IMG/VR virus record: IMGVR_UViG_3300020470_003340
Span: 1 to 20,810 of that record
From: a virus
Length of the DNA stretch: 20,810 bases
Strand: one strand, 5' to 3'
Below the pieces are notes generated by a model. That model did not search any database, was not told where the DNA came from, and saw only the letters and a list, made by a program, of their open reading frames with translations. Every line of letters begins with the position of its first letter. Position 1 is the stretch's first letter. This document shows, one piece after another, positions 1 to 6,899 of the stretch. The position numbers were made by a program, and so were the translations under genes.

Positions 1-1
1 A

Positions 2-625
2 ACAATGTTTGAAGATAAGATTTCAAAGATTGCGCAAAAGAATATAGGAAAACTAATCATTAAAGAATACCCAACCGGTGCTGCTCATTCAGGACATTTT
101 AGGGCATTATTAAATGAATTAAAACTTAAAAGAAATTTTGAACCAGACATTATTTTTATAGATTATTTGAATATATGTTCATCAGCTAGAATGAAAGGAT
201 TAGGCGGTGCAATTAATACGTACTCTTATATTAAAGCTATTGCAGAAGAACTCAGGGGACTCGCAGTTGAATTCAACCTTCCGATCTTCTCTGCAACGCA
301 GACGACGCGTTCAGGTTTTTCTAACTCAGATGTTGGGCTTGAAGATACGTCCGAGTCTTTTGGATTACCCGCAACGGCAGACTTAATGTTTGCTTTAGTT
401 TCAACCGAGGATTTAGATAAACTTGGTCAAATGATGGTTAAACAATTAAAGAACAGATATAACGACCCTACTAATTATAGAAGGTTTATTATAGGAGTTG
501 ATAGATCTAGAATGAAATTATATGATGTTGAAGCAAATGCTCAAACCTTAGTAAACGATAATCCGGTGTTTGATAATACTAAAACAGGAGAAGCTATGAA
601 AGACTTTTCAGATTTTAACGTTTAG
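2..625 (+). CDS. 41: Replicative DNA helicase, DnaB/T4 gp41-like, 5'-truncated by window edge
   Basis: This is the C-terminal RecA-like ATPase part of a hexameric 5'-3' replicative helicase, which unwinds DNA at the phage fork and works with primase. The frame is open to the first bases, so the true start lies upstream; T4 gp41 has about 475 residues and roughly 207 are visible. Seen: a Walker B segment (EPDIIFIDYLNIC, near residue 47 counted from the first visible Met), the H3-type stretch PIFSATQTTRSGFS, a loop GLEDTSESFGLPATADLMFAL-like in composition, and a C-terminal KNRYNDP...RSRMKLYDVE segment of the kind that carries the arginine finger and H4 motif. The stop abuts a tRNA gene with no gap. 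The family call is secure; the T4 gp41 label rests on context. Confidence 0.92.
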   Translation, partial: TMFEDKISKIAQKNIGKLIIKEYPTGAAHSGHFRALLNELKLKRNFEPDIIFIDYLNICSSARMKGLGGAINTYSYIKAIAEELRGLAVEFNLPIFSATQTTRSGFSNSDVGLEDTSESFGLPATADLMFALVSTEDLDKLGQMMVKQLKNRYNDPTNYRRFIIGVDRSRMKLYDVEANAQTLVNDNPVFDNTKTGEAMKDFSDFNV

Positions 626-701
626 GGGGCGTTAGCTCAGCTGGGAGAGCATCTGGTTTGCAACCAGAAGGTCGTCGGTTCGATCCCGTCACGCTCCACC
701 A
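626..701 (+). tRNA. tRNA-Ala (anticodon TGC)
   Basis: A full cloverleaf can be drawn by hand. The acceptor stem is GGGGCGT/ACGCTCC, the D arm GCTC...GAGC, the anticodon stem TCTGG/CCAGA with loop TTTGCAA (anticodon TGC), and the T arm GTCGG-TTCGATC-CCGTC. The terminal CCA is encoded. The third acceptor pair is G-T, the G3:U70 wobble that is the known alanine identity element. One T-stem pair (second from the outside) is a T-T mismatch. It reads GCA and wobble GCN codons, which are frequent in these genes. It begins one base after the helicase stop, so it is probably processed from the helicase transcript. Confidence 0.95.
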
Positions 702-732
702 ATAACTGTTACATTTTTGTCACAGTTTCAAT

Positions 733-767
733 AAAAATGCATTTTTTTTCGAAAAAGTGCATTTTTT
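733..767 (+). terminator. Probable intrinsic terminator after helicase-tRNA unit
   Basis: A perfect 9-bp inverted repeat (AAAAATGCA at 733-741 with TGCATTTTT at 758-766) encloses a second T-rich/A-rich pairing, and the 3' arm runs into a T tract at 762-767. The stem is AT-rich, so efficiency is uncertain. A weaker hairpin (CTGTTACA/TGTCACAG with one mismatch, 706-725) lies just upstream. The position between a tRNA and a new promoter fits a transcription boundary. Confidence 0.6.
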
Positions 768-769
768 CC

Positions 770-798
770 TTTACATTACTAAAATAGTGTGGTATACT
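770..798 (+). promoter_or_regulatory. Early-type sigma70 promoter (copy 1)
   Basis: TTTACA (770-775), a 17-base spacer and TATACT (793-798), with TGTGG directly before the -10 box. The same design, almost base for base in the -10 half, recurs at 15607 and 17264. The expected start of transcription is near 805, upstream of the small-gene run beginning at 831. Confidence 0.8.
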
Positions 799-830
799 GA
801 ATTATAAGATAAAAAATGATGGAGAATTTA

Positions 831-1118
831 GTGATAACAAATAAGAAATTTAACGGAAAAAAACTCTACCAAGTAGAGCTACGATCAAGAGAAACTTATC
901 TTTATCTTGATCCAGTATACGTTACAGCTTACAATGATGAAGAAGCTTGGGAAAAAGCTTTAGATCTTGAAAGTGATATCCTTCAGTGTAAAGGTGTTAC
1001 TTCAGATATCGTAGATGAAAAAGTCTATGATGATGAAAAAAATGAATTGAGAGAAGTTCATCAGAGACGATGGGTTTGCTTTAAAGATGGAACAGCTAAA
1101 CTTAGGGAGGCTATATAA
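831..1118 (+). CDS. Unknown small acidic phage protein
   Basis: I do not recognise the family. The predicted 95-residue protein is rich in charged residues, with YVTAYNDEEAWEKALDLE in the middle, and has no membrane segment or obvious motif. The start is a choice. An ATG at 816 lies only about 11 bases after the predicted transcription start and has no ribosome binding site, whereas GTG at 831 has GGAGA at 821-825 with a 5-base gap. I prefer GTG 831; 816 would add five residues (MMENL). It is the first gene behind the early promoter and its stop overlaps the next start (TAATG), so early expression and coupling are likely. Confidence 0.75.
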   Translation: MITNKKFNGKKLYQVELRSRETYLYLDPVYVTAYNDEEAWEKALDLESDILQCKGVTSDIVDEKVYDDEKNELREVHQRRWVCFKDGTAKLREAI

Positions 1119-1525
1119 TGAACGTTAAACAAATAAAAACTTACATGGTTGAAATAGGTGGAGAATATGCTCACCTAGATGATAGACAAGGAAATCTTTT
1201 TGGTTGTTCTTGGTCAGTTCATGAAGGTTTCAAAAATCTTCAAGAACAGCTTGATTGTTTTGTTCCTTTTGAAGGAAAATGTGAAGGTTCAAGATCTTAT
1301 AATAAAGCTCTTGAAACATACAGAGTTGCTAGCAACTTAGTGTATGATCTTTTCAATAACGGCCTTATGAATCGTAAAGGTCAATTTAAATCATTCTTTG
1401 GTTGGGCTCCTTATGGAAGGCCTTCCGACATAAGTTCAGATCAATTCAAAAGATATGAAAGAATGCTTGAACCTGTAATGACTCAAATAATGCAGGAAGC
1501 TGCTATAGAACAAGGAGTTAGATAA
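1118..1525 (+). CDS. Unknown phage protein, 135 aa
   Basis: No family recognised. The protein is soluble-looking, with aromatic and glycine-rich patches (GCSWSVHEG near residue 30, FFGWAPYGRPS near residue 93) and two Cys in LDCFVPFEGKCEG (near residues 46-56). The C-terminal third is predicted helical (FKRYERMLEPVMTQIMQEAA). The start overlaps the preceding stop (TAATG) with AGGGAGG just upstream, and the stop overlaps the following ATG in the same way, so it sits inside a coupled early operon. A role in host takeover is possible from position only. Confidence 0.8.
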   Translation: MNVKQIKTYMVEIGGEYAHLDDRQGNLFGCSWSVHEGFKNLQEQLDCFVPFEGKCEGSRSYNKALETYRVASNLVYDLFNNGLMNRKGQFKSFFGWAPYGRPSDISSDQFKRYERMLEPVMTQIMQEAAIEQGVR

Positions 1526-1686
1526 TGATAGCTATATTGAGATCAATGACTAAAGACGATATCCTAGGTGGATTAGTTTTGTTTATATTCGCAATGGGTT
1601 GGATTGACACATTGTGGTTGTTTGGTATTGAAAACAGTCAACACTATACATGGTGGGGATTAATCTATTACTTAGGAAATATGTAA
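1525..1686 (+). CDS. Small membrane protein, 53 aa
   Basis: This short gene fills an otherwise empty space between two coupled genes. It starts with ATG at 1525 overlapping the previous stop, has AAGGAG at 1512-1517, and ends at 1686 where the next ATG overlaps its stop. Residues 13-35 are strongly hydrophobic (ILGGLVLFIFAMGWID and on), and the C-terminus is aromatic (HYTWWGLIYYLGNM), suggesting one or two membrane passes. Function is unknown. The double overlap and good binding site make it a real gene despite its size. Confidence 0.7.
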   Translation: MIAILRSMTKDDILGGLVLFIFAMGWIDTLWLFGIENSQHYTWWGLIYYLGNM

Positions 1687-1916
1687 TGATTAAAGTAGGT
1701 CAATACATGATTGGAAATCGTGGCGAATCTAAAATCACAAAAATTGAACTTTGTGAAAAGGTTGGTCAAAAAGAAGGCATTCCTATGAAGGAAGTCTTTG
1801 AAGCAGACAAAGACAGATGTGTCTTTGATTTTGAGAACGGACATTGGGCATACGGTATAGATTGCATAGTGTCAAAGAATTTTTATAATGAGCATATATT
1901 TGAAGGAGAAGCATAA
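1686..1916 (+). CDS. Unknown small protein, 76 aa
   Basis: Family not recognised. I chose ATG 1686 because it overlaps the upstream stop (TAATG) and has AGGA at 1674-1677. An in-frame ATG at 1650 lies inside the upstream membrane-protein gene and lacks a good site. The sequence (MIKVGQYMIGN..., KITKIELCEKVG, EADKDRCVFDFENGHWA) reads like a small beta-rich fold with VxVGQ at the N-terminus, as in small KOW/SH3-like proteins, but this is only an impression. Its stop overlaps the next start. Confidence 0.72.
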   Translation: MIKVGQYMIGNRGESKITKIELCEKVGQKEGIPMKEVFEADKDRCVFDFENGHWAYGIDCIVSKNFYNEHIFEGEA

Positions 1917-2233
1917 TGCCAATGACAATAATGGACTATAGACATTACACTAATAAACTCGGAACATTTTATAAAAATGATCCCGAAGATATGAAACTAC
2001 TTGACAATCTTAGGAAAATGGTTTCAAATCTAAATAAGGATTTGAGACGAGCTAATATGGACTATCAGTTCTATGTTAAATGCCAAGGTCGTCTTGGTAA
2101 AAATAACCCTAACTATCATAAGTACACTTATGGTGGAGAATACGGTCGTCATGCTGGTTCTATTAGGTTACCTGATGCTGTTAGGTATGACGCTTATGTT
2201 TACAGACGTAGATCAAATCAGAGAATATATTGA
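1916..2233 (+). CDS. Unknown basic phage protein, 105 aa
   Basis: No family recognised. The protein starts MPMTIMDYRHYTNKLG, has a helical, charged middle (NLRKMVSNLNKDLRRANMDYQFYVK) and a Tyr/Arg-rich C-terminus (YGGEYGRHAGSIRLPDAVRYDAYVYRRRSNQ). The net charge is positive. The start overlaps the preceding stop with GAAGGAG just upstream, and the end overlaps the TTG start of the metallopeptidase-like gene (ATTGA arrangement), so it is translationally linked to both. Confidence 0.77.
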   Translation: MPMTIMDYRHYTNKLGTFYKNDPEDMKLLDNLRKMVSNLNKDLRRANMDYQFYVKCQGRLGKNNPNYHKYTYGGEYGRHAGSIRLPDAVRYDAYVYRRRSNQRIY

Positions 2234-2631
2234 TTGCTTTAGAAATCATAGGTGGAACTAGAAAAGAAAAGCGTCTTGCTGAAGATGCTTTTTGGTTTGC
2301 GTTAAAGCACCTTATGCCTCGTAAACGAAATCTTGAGGTTGAAATCTATATTAAAAATCTACCTGAACATGAGGGAAACCAAGTGATGGTTGATAAAGGA
2401 TTTCATGAGATTGAGTTGAGACGTGGCATGGCTGCAGAAAATATTATTACTTCATTATTTCATGAAATGGTTCACGTTAGACAATCTGAACGAGGTGAAT
2501 ATATGGATTTTAGTTTACCTTATCTCGAAAGACCGTTTGAGATAGAGGCATATAAGTTACAGGAATCAATGTTCGAAAAGTATAAATACTCTTATAGTAA
2601 TCAACACAGCAGTTGGAAACATGGAATTTAA
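2230..2631 (+). CDS. HEXXH zinc metallopeptidase-like protein
   Basis: The 133-residue protein carries HEMVH at residues 78-82 (SLFHEMVHVRQSERG), the zinc-binding and catalytic motif of zincin peptidases. A downstream acidic helix RPFEIEAYKLQ (Glu104/Glu106) could supply the third ligand as in gluzincins. Length and layout resemble small phage and SprT-like minimal metallopeptidases; the substrate is unknown. The only sensible start is TTG at 2230, which overlaps the preceding TGA (ATTGA) and gives MIALEIIGG. It has no strong binding site and probably depends on coupling. The last 11 bases overlap the next gene. Confidence 0.75.
   Translation: MIALEIIGGTRKEKRLAEDAFWFALKHLMPRKRNLEVEIYIKNLPEHEGNQVMVDKGFHEIELRRGMAAENIITSLFHEMVHVRQSERGEYMDFSLPYLERPFEIEAYKLQESMFEKYKYSYSNQHSSWKHGI
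2581..2588 (+). promoter_or_regulatory. Candidate T4-type late promoter (TATAAATA)
   Basis: An exact TATAAATA octamer, the -10 element read by the gp55 late sigma factor in T4, lies 32 bases before the 2621 gene and inside the end of the metallopeptidase gene. It would open the 2621-8235 block, whose products look virion-linked. An AT-rich genome makes chance copies likely, so this is supported only by position. Confidence 0.45.
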
Positions 2632-3988
2632 AATATACTTGGAGGAAGGCATGAGACCATTAACTCCTGCGGAATGGGATAAACCTAATTCGCAGACAAA
2701 TGAACCTCGTATTAATATCCTCAAAAAACTAATTCGTGATAAATCAGACATTGTTACAATAGATAACGAAACTATTAAACTGGCTAATGATGAACGTAAC
2801 TTTGGTTCTATACAAGACTTTGAGGATAACCCAGGTAAAGCCTTTACTCTATATAAAACAGATGGCGGTACAATCTCATCTTCAAAGATTGCTAAGTCTC
2901 CAGTGTTTGGAGGAGGTAAAGGATCTGGTGGAGGAACAGAAAATACCGCGTACGTAGAATCACAACAATGCTATTGGAATGCAGCAGTACTTAAAAATAA
3001 AGGACAGCCTATTGAATTCTTTACACCTGAAGTATTAGAAAAATACAAGGATAAAGTATCAATTGGAAAAACTACTTTAGAACAAATATTAGAAAAGGTA
3101 GATGCCTCTTGGGGCGTTTCGGCTTTCTTATCTGCTCAGATACTCATAAAGCAAGGATATATTAACAATAAGCATGTGTTTCATAGAGATTCGCCTGAAA
3201 TGCAATACATCTATAAAGCAAAAGATGTTGCTTTTAAAAATAGCGGATTGTCTAAATTAAAAGATGATAAATGGAACCCAGGTGATATATGGGCTATTGA
3301 AAAAGGATTGAATTTAAAAGCAGAACTCGATATAACTTCAGTATCAGCATTAAATCTTTCAATTAAGAACCTTATGGATTCAAGAAAATTAGTTCCAATA
3401 TCACTTAAAAAGGTTGCAAAGAAAGCAAAAATAATTACACAGACTCCAGCAGGATCTGATTCACCTCAATATAAATTTAGGAAAGTTTTACTTCAAAGCA
3501 ATAGAGGTAATTTCTTTTCAAGTAAATCTGCAACTATTCATTTTGATCCTAATGGAACAATGGATATTAGAGCTAATGCTCCATTAGCTGCTTCTAAGTT
3601 TGAAATCATGTCTAAGAAGGCAAGAGCGGGAGGAGCTGGTTGGACAGTATTCATGGATTTCGCAAAAAGATATATGGGTGAAAATGTTCCAAACTATAGC
3701 TTTGTTAAATCACAGGGTCTATTATTGGCCAAGGGTGATAGTAAGGCTGTATCTAATTTTAAGAAGATGGCTGTTAAAGTAGATAGATCAGCTGGTAATA
3801 ATTTTGAAGCTGAAGTGGCTAAAAAAGATAAGATTTGGTTGACTGCAAAATACGCCGCAGTTCATGCAGCTTACCTTATTCATACGAATAAAGGTAGTAA
3901 AGCTAATGCATTGATTAATGGTATCGTAAATTACGCAGCATCAACCTCAGAAGATGCTTGTATTCACATTGTTGTAAAGGAAGGATAA
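2621..3988 (+). CDS. Conserved phage protein, 455 aa, head-targeting-like N-terminus, possible nuclease-like core
   Basis: I do not recognise a named family. The N-terminus MEFKIYLEEG resembles the T4 capsid targeting sequence (MKTYQEFIAEA in T4 internal proteins), with Leu-x-Glu where the gp21 protease would cut. Later features are a Gly/Ser-rich linker (GGGKGSGGGTENTAY near residue 100), ESQQCYWNAAVL, and KDDKWNPGDIWAIE near residue 210 followed about 45 residues on by LVPISLKK. A DIW strand followed by a strand ending in S-L-K-K recalls PD-(D/E)XK-type cores, but catalytic residues are not confirmed. An ATG at 2651 with GGAGG would be an alternative start; it would remove the targeting-like peptide. 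Confidence 0.85.
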   Translation: MEFKIYLEEGMRPLTPAEWDKPNSQTNEPRINILKKLIRDKSDIVTIDNETIKLANDERNFGSIQDFEDNPGKAFTLYKTDGGTISSSKIAKSPVFGGGKGSGGGTENTAYVESQQCYWNAAVLKNKGQPIEFFTPEVLEKYKDKVSIGKTTLEQILEKVDASWGVSAFLSAQILIKQGYINNKHVFHRDSPEMQYIYKAKDVAFKNSGLSKLKDDKWNPGDIWAIEKGLNLKAELDITSVSALNLSIKNLMDSRKLVPISLKKVAKKAKIITQTPAGSDSPQYKFRKVLLQSNRGNFFSSKSATIHFDPNGTMDIRANAPLAASKFEIMSKKARAGGAGWTVFMDFAKRYMGENVPNYSFVKSQGLLLAKGDSKAVSNFKKMAVKVDRSAGNNFEAEVAKKDKIWLTAKYAAVHAAYLIHTNKGSKANALINGIVNYAASTSEDACIHIVVKEG

Positions 3989-3991
3989 TAT

Positions 3992-4399
3992 ATGTACGAG
4001 TATAAATGTCGCTTAGTTAAAGTAGTTGATGGAGACACTATCGATGTTGATATTGATTTAGGCTTTGACGTATGGCTACAAAATCAAAGAATAAGAATGT
4101 ATGGAATTGATACCCCGGAATCAAGAACATCAGATGAAGAAGAAAAGAAATATGGAAAGGCTGCAACAGCCTTCTTAACTAAATGGACTAATTCAGGTGA
4201 TTTAACTCTAAAAACCCATAAGGATGATGAAAGGGGTAAATTCGGTAGAATACTTGGAGAAATCTGGTATGGAGGAGAGCATAATATTAATCAACTCTTA
4301 GTTGATAACCACCATGCTGTTAGGTATCACGGTCAGTCGAAAGAGGACATTGCCGAAGAACACTTGAAGAATAGGGAGCTTGTTAAATTAGATGATTAA
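3992..4399 (+). CDS. Thermonuclease (staphylococcal nuclease-like) protein
   Basis: A single SNase domain spans nearly all 135 residues. Seen: DGDT (residues 13-16) for calcium binding, RIRMYGIDTPESR with Arg35, Asp40, Thr41 and Glu43, and GKFGRILGEI with Arg86. These match the catalytic Arg35, Asp40, Glu43 and Arg87 of staphylococcal nuclease. The family cleaves DNA or RNA phosphodiester bonds in a calcium-dependent way. There is no signal peptide, so it acts in the infected cell or in the virion. It starts three bases after the 2621 gene with AAGGAAGGA upstream, and its end overlaps the next start. Possible roles are host DNA breakdown or DNA processing. Confidence 0.9.
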   Translation: MYEYKCRLVKVVDGDTIDVDIDLGFDVWLQNQRIRMYGIDTPESRTSDEEEKKYGKAATAFLTKWTNSGDLTLKTHKDDERGKFGRILGEIWYGGEHNINQLLVDNHHAVRYHGQSKEDIAEEHLKNRELVKLDD

Positions 4400-5633
4400 A
4401 GGTTTCAACCAATATCTCAAGGAAGAGAAAAATACACACATGACTCATATTGAGGACCGTGTGATTTACGGCGGTGTAAGAGGTGCAAGGGATGCAATAC
4501 TTGCATTAAGATCTTTACGAGATATGTTGGCTGGAAATGCTAGTAAATCAAGTGATGTCACTGTTAAATGGGACGGTGCACCTGCCGTTTTTGCAGGAAG
4601 AGATCCTATGGACGGACAATTCTTTGTTGCTAAAAAGGGAATATTTAATAAGTCTCCAAAGGTTTATAAAAGCCATGCAGATATCGATGCTGATACCAGC
4701 GGAGACTTATCAGATAAATTAAAAGCTGCTTTTGATGCATTAAAGGACGCTGGTATTAAAAATGTAATACAAGGTGATATTATGTTTACAAAGTCAGAAC
4801 TTAAGAAGGAAACTATTGCAGGTGAATCATATATAACGTTTCACCCTAATACGATTGTGTATGCAGTTCCTTCAAAGTCAAAGCTTGCTAAAAAAATATT
4901 ATCTTCTAACGTTGGCATCGTGTTTCATACTGCTTATAATGGTGATACTTTTGAAACCATGAAAGCATCATATGACGTGAATGTTGACAATTTAAAGAAT
5001 AAGAAAGGATTATGGGCCGATGATGCACGTGTTCGCGACGTATCTGGATCTGCGATATTCACCGCCAAAGACACAAAGGAAGTCACTAAAGCTTTATCGA
5101 TTGCGGGCAAGATATTTAAGAAGATTGCTTCGACGACTTTACGTGAAATTGAGCGAAATGAAAATCTTGCAAAGACTATTGAAACGCACAATAATAAGTA
5201 CGTAAGAGCAGGACAGAAAGTAACTAATACAACCAGACATGTAGACAGTCTCATTAAGTTTATTAATGACAAGTATCAAAAAGAAATTGATAAAAGGTCT
5301 ACACCGGCTGGAAAAGATAAACAGGCGAAGGATAGGGACGCAATGTTGTCCTTCTTTTCACCTAAAAACAAATCAAACCTAAAAATGATATTTGATTTGC
5401 AAAATGCTATAGTCGATGGGAAACTAAAGATTATAAATAAACTAAACAAACTTGCAAATATGAAAACTTTCATTAAGACAAGAAATGGATTTGAAGTAAC
5501 CGGTGAAGAAGGTTATGTTGCCATTGATAAACTTAAGGGAGGTGCAGTTAAATTAGTTGATCGGCTGGAGTTTTCTTCAAACAACTTTAGCCCTGATGTT
5601 ATAAAAGGCTGGGACACAGTGTCCCGATCCTAA
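4392..5633 (+). CDS. KWDG nucleotidyltransferase/ligase-like protein with head-targeting-like N-terminus
   Basis: This 413-residue protein has VTVKWDGAPAVFAG with Lys59-Trp-Asp-Gly, the motif I of covalent nucleotidyltransferases (DNA ligases, RNA ligases, capping enzymes) in which Lys takes the AMP or GMP. FFVAKKGIFNK (near residue 77) and NVIQGDIMFTK (near 124) could be motifs III and IV, although the usual motif IV Glu is Gln127 here. ITFHPNTIVYAVP follows. The C-terminal 200 residues are helical and lysine-rich. I know the same TVKWDGAPAV pattern from uncharacterised marine T4-like phage families. The N-terminus MIKGFNQYLKEE resembles a capsid targeting sequence. Enzyme activity is inference. 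Confidence 0.85.
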   Translation: MIKGFNQYLKEEKNTHMTHIEDRVIYGGVRGARDAILALRSLRDMLAGNASKSSDVTVKWDGAPAVFAGRDPMDGQFFVAKKGIFNKSPKVYKSHADIDADTSGDLSDKLKAAFDALKDAGIKNVIQGDIMFTKSELKKETIAGESYITFHPNTIVYAVPSKSKLAKKILSSNVGIVFHTAYNGDTFETMKASYDVNVDNLKNKKGLWADDARVRDVSGSAIFTAKDTKEVTKALSIAGKIFKKIASTTLREIERNENLAKTIETHNNKYVRAGQKVTNTTRHVDSLIKFINDKYQKEIDKRSTPAGKDKQAKDRDAMLSFFSPKNKSNLKMIFDLQNAIVDGKLKIINKLNKLANMKTFIKTRNGFEVTGEEGYVAIDKLKGGAVKLVDRLEFSSNNFSPDVIKGWDTVSRS

Positions 5634-5656
5634 TGGAAATTGCGGAAAGAAGAGCT

Positions 5657-6040
5657 ATGTTAAATTTTAAAGATTGGTATACTACTGAAGAAGTTGATGA
5701 AGCATTAACTATTCAACAGCGTGTTAAACTGAAACAGGCACTTCGCAGGAATAAGGCAAAGATTCAGCTTGGTCGAAAAAGAGCAATGCGTAAAATCGCA
5801 TCGCCAGAAGTTTTGAAGAATCGTTCCAAAAAACAAGCCAGGAACATTTTTCTTAAAAAGCTTCTTAAGAACAAGGATAAATCAGATTTATCTTATTCTG
5901 CAAGGCAGTCTTACGAAAAAATCCTCAAGCGTAAAGCTGGGGCCATTGATAGACTAGCCAAGAAATTGCTACCTAAAGTCCGCAAAAAAGATAGGGAAAA
6001 GATAAAACCCAAATCTGCCGGACAGAGTAATGCAAAATAA
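5657..6040 (+). CDS. Very basic phage protein, candidate nucleic-acid-binding internal protein
   Basis: The 127-residue protein is dominated by Lys and Arg (QRVKLKQALRRNKAKIQLG, RKRAMRKIA, then further KK/RK clusters up to the C-terminus), with helical spacing and no membrane segment. It belongs to a conserved small family of T4-like marine phages that has no assigned function as far as I know. I chose ATG 5657: it has purine-rich GGAAAGAAGAG upstream and yields MLNFKDWYTTEE, which fits the F-K-x-x-Y N-terminus of neighbouring genes. ATG 5633, overlapping the previous stop, has no binding site. Charge and location suggest DNA binding or condensation in the head; that is inference. Confidence 0.8.
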   Translation: MLNFKDWYTTEEVDEALTIQQRVKLKQALRRNKAKIQLGRKRAMRKIASPEVLKNRSKKQARNIFLKKLLKNKDKSDLSYSARQSYEKILKRKAGAIDRLAKKLLPKVRKKDREKIKPKSAGQSNAK

Positions 6041-6899
6041 ATTCAAATCATTTTCACAATACGTAACGGAAGCTACTAAGGACGTAACCATAGCTTGGGG
6101 TAGGTTTAATCCTCCAACAATAGGTCATGAAAAGCTTCTTAATTCAGTCGCTAAAACAGCTCGCGGCTCTACATATCGTATATACGCTTCTCAATCAGCA
6201 GATCCTAAAAAGAACCCTTTGCCTTATAAAGATAAGATAAAGTATATGAGAAAAATGTTTCCAAAGCATTCTCGTAACGTTATGATTGATAAGAAGATTA
6301 AAACTATTATGGAATTAATGTCTACTCTTTATAGCCAGGGTTTTAACAAAGTTACGATCGTTGCAGGCAGTGATAGGGTAACAGAATACGAAACACTTGC
6401 AAATAAGTATAACAAAGTAAAAGGTCGTCATGGCTTTTATAACTTTGACGGAGGAATTAATGTAGTTTCTGCTGGGGTAAGAGATCCCGATGCAGAGGGT
6501 GCAACTGGCATGTCAGCTTCAAAAATGAGAGCTGCGGCTGGAGATAACGATTTTCAAACCTTTAGTAAAGGATTACCTTCTGGATTTAAAGAAGGTCAAA
6601 AGCTTTTTAACGATGTACGAAAAGGTATGAATCTTAAAGAGTCTTATAAATTTCGTCAACACATAGAACTCGAAAAGGTTTCCGATGAAAGGGAACTATA
6701 TGTTGAAGGAAGCTTATATGAAGAGGGTGATCTTATTGTCATTAAAGAAACTAATGAAATAGGCAATGTATTACAACTAGGTAGTAATTATGTTTTAATT
6801 GAAAACACAAACGGAAAGTTCAGAATGTGGCTCGATCAAATAGAACCGCTGGAAGGAGCAACAAAAACTTTTAAAGAATACGAAGGGGCAACAAAATGA
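6030..6899 (+). CDS. HxGH nucleotidylyltransferase (cytidylyltransferase-like) with extra C-terminal domain
   Basis: Residues 19-195 form a nucleotidylyltransferase fold. VTIAWGRFNPPTIGHEKLL holds the T/H-x-G-H signature (Thr30-Ile-Gly-His33), and ATGMSASKMR (near 158-167) is the matching S-x-S-x-x-R element that binds phosphates. The family joins CTP or ATP to a phosphate-bearing substrate (NMN, phosphopantetheine, glycerol-phosphate and others); the substrate here is unknown. Phage copies are often annotated as cytidylyltransferase. Residues 215-280 (EGDLIVIKETNEIGNVLQLG..., MWLDQIEPLE) form a small beta-rich KOW-like segment. The N-terminus MQNKFKSFSQYVTEA resembles a head-targeting peptide. 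The gene overlaps both neighbours. Confidence 0.88.
   Translation: MQNKFKSFSQYVTEATKDVTIAWGRFNPPTIGHEKLLNSVAKTARGSTYRIYASQSADPKKNPLPYKDKIKYMRKMFPKHSRNVMIDKKIKTIMELMSTLYSQGFNKVTIVAGSDRVTEYETLANKYNKVKGRHGFYNFDGGINVVSAGVRDPDAEGATGMSASKMRAAAGDNDFQTFSKGLPSGFKEGQKLFNDVRKGMNLKESYKFRQHIELEKVSDERELYVEGSLYEEGDLIVIKETNEIGNVLQLGSNYVLIENTNGKFRMWLDQIEPLEGATKTFKEYEGATK

Noticed and set aside
626-815. tRNA gene as an attachment site or mark of an integrated element
   Set aside because: The tRNA is complete, embedded in phage genes on both sides, with no integrase or repeated tRNA end in the window; it is a phage tRNA.
5432-5439. TATAAATA octamers at 5432 and 16403 as late promoters
   Set aside because: They are deep inside genes, about 100-200 bases from the next start; in AT-rich DNA chance copies are expected. 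Mentioned only in the finding on late boxes.
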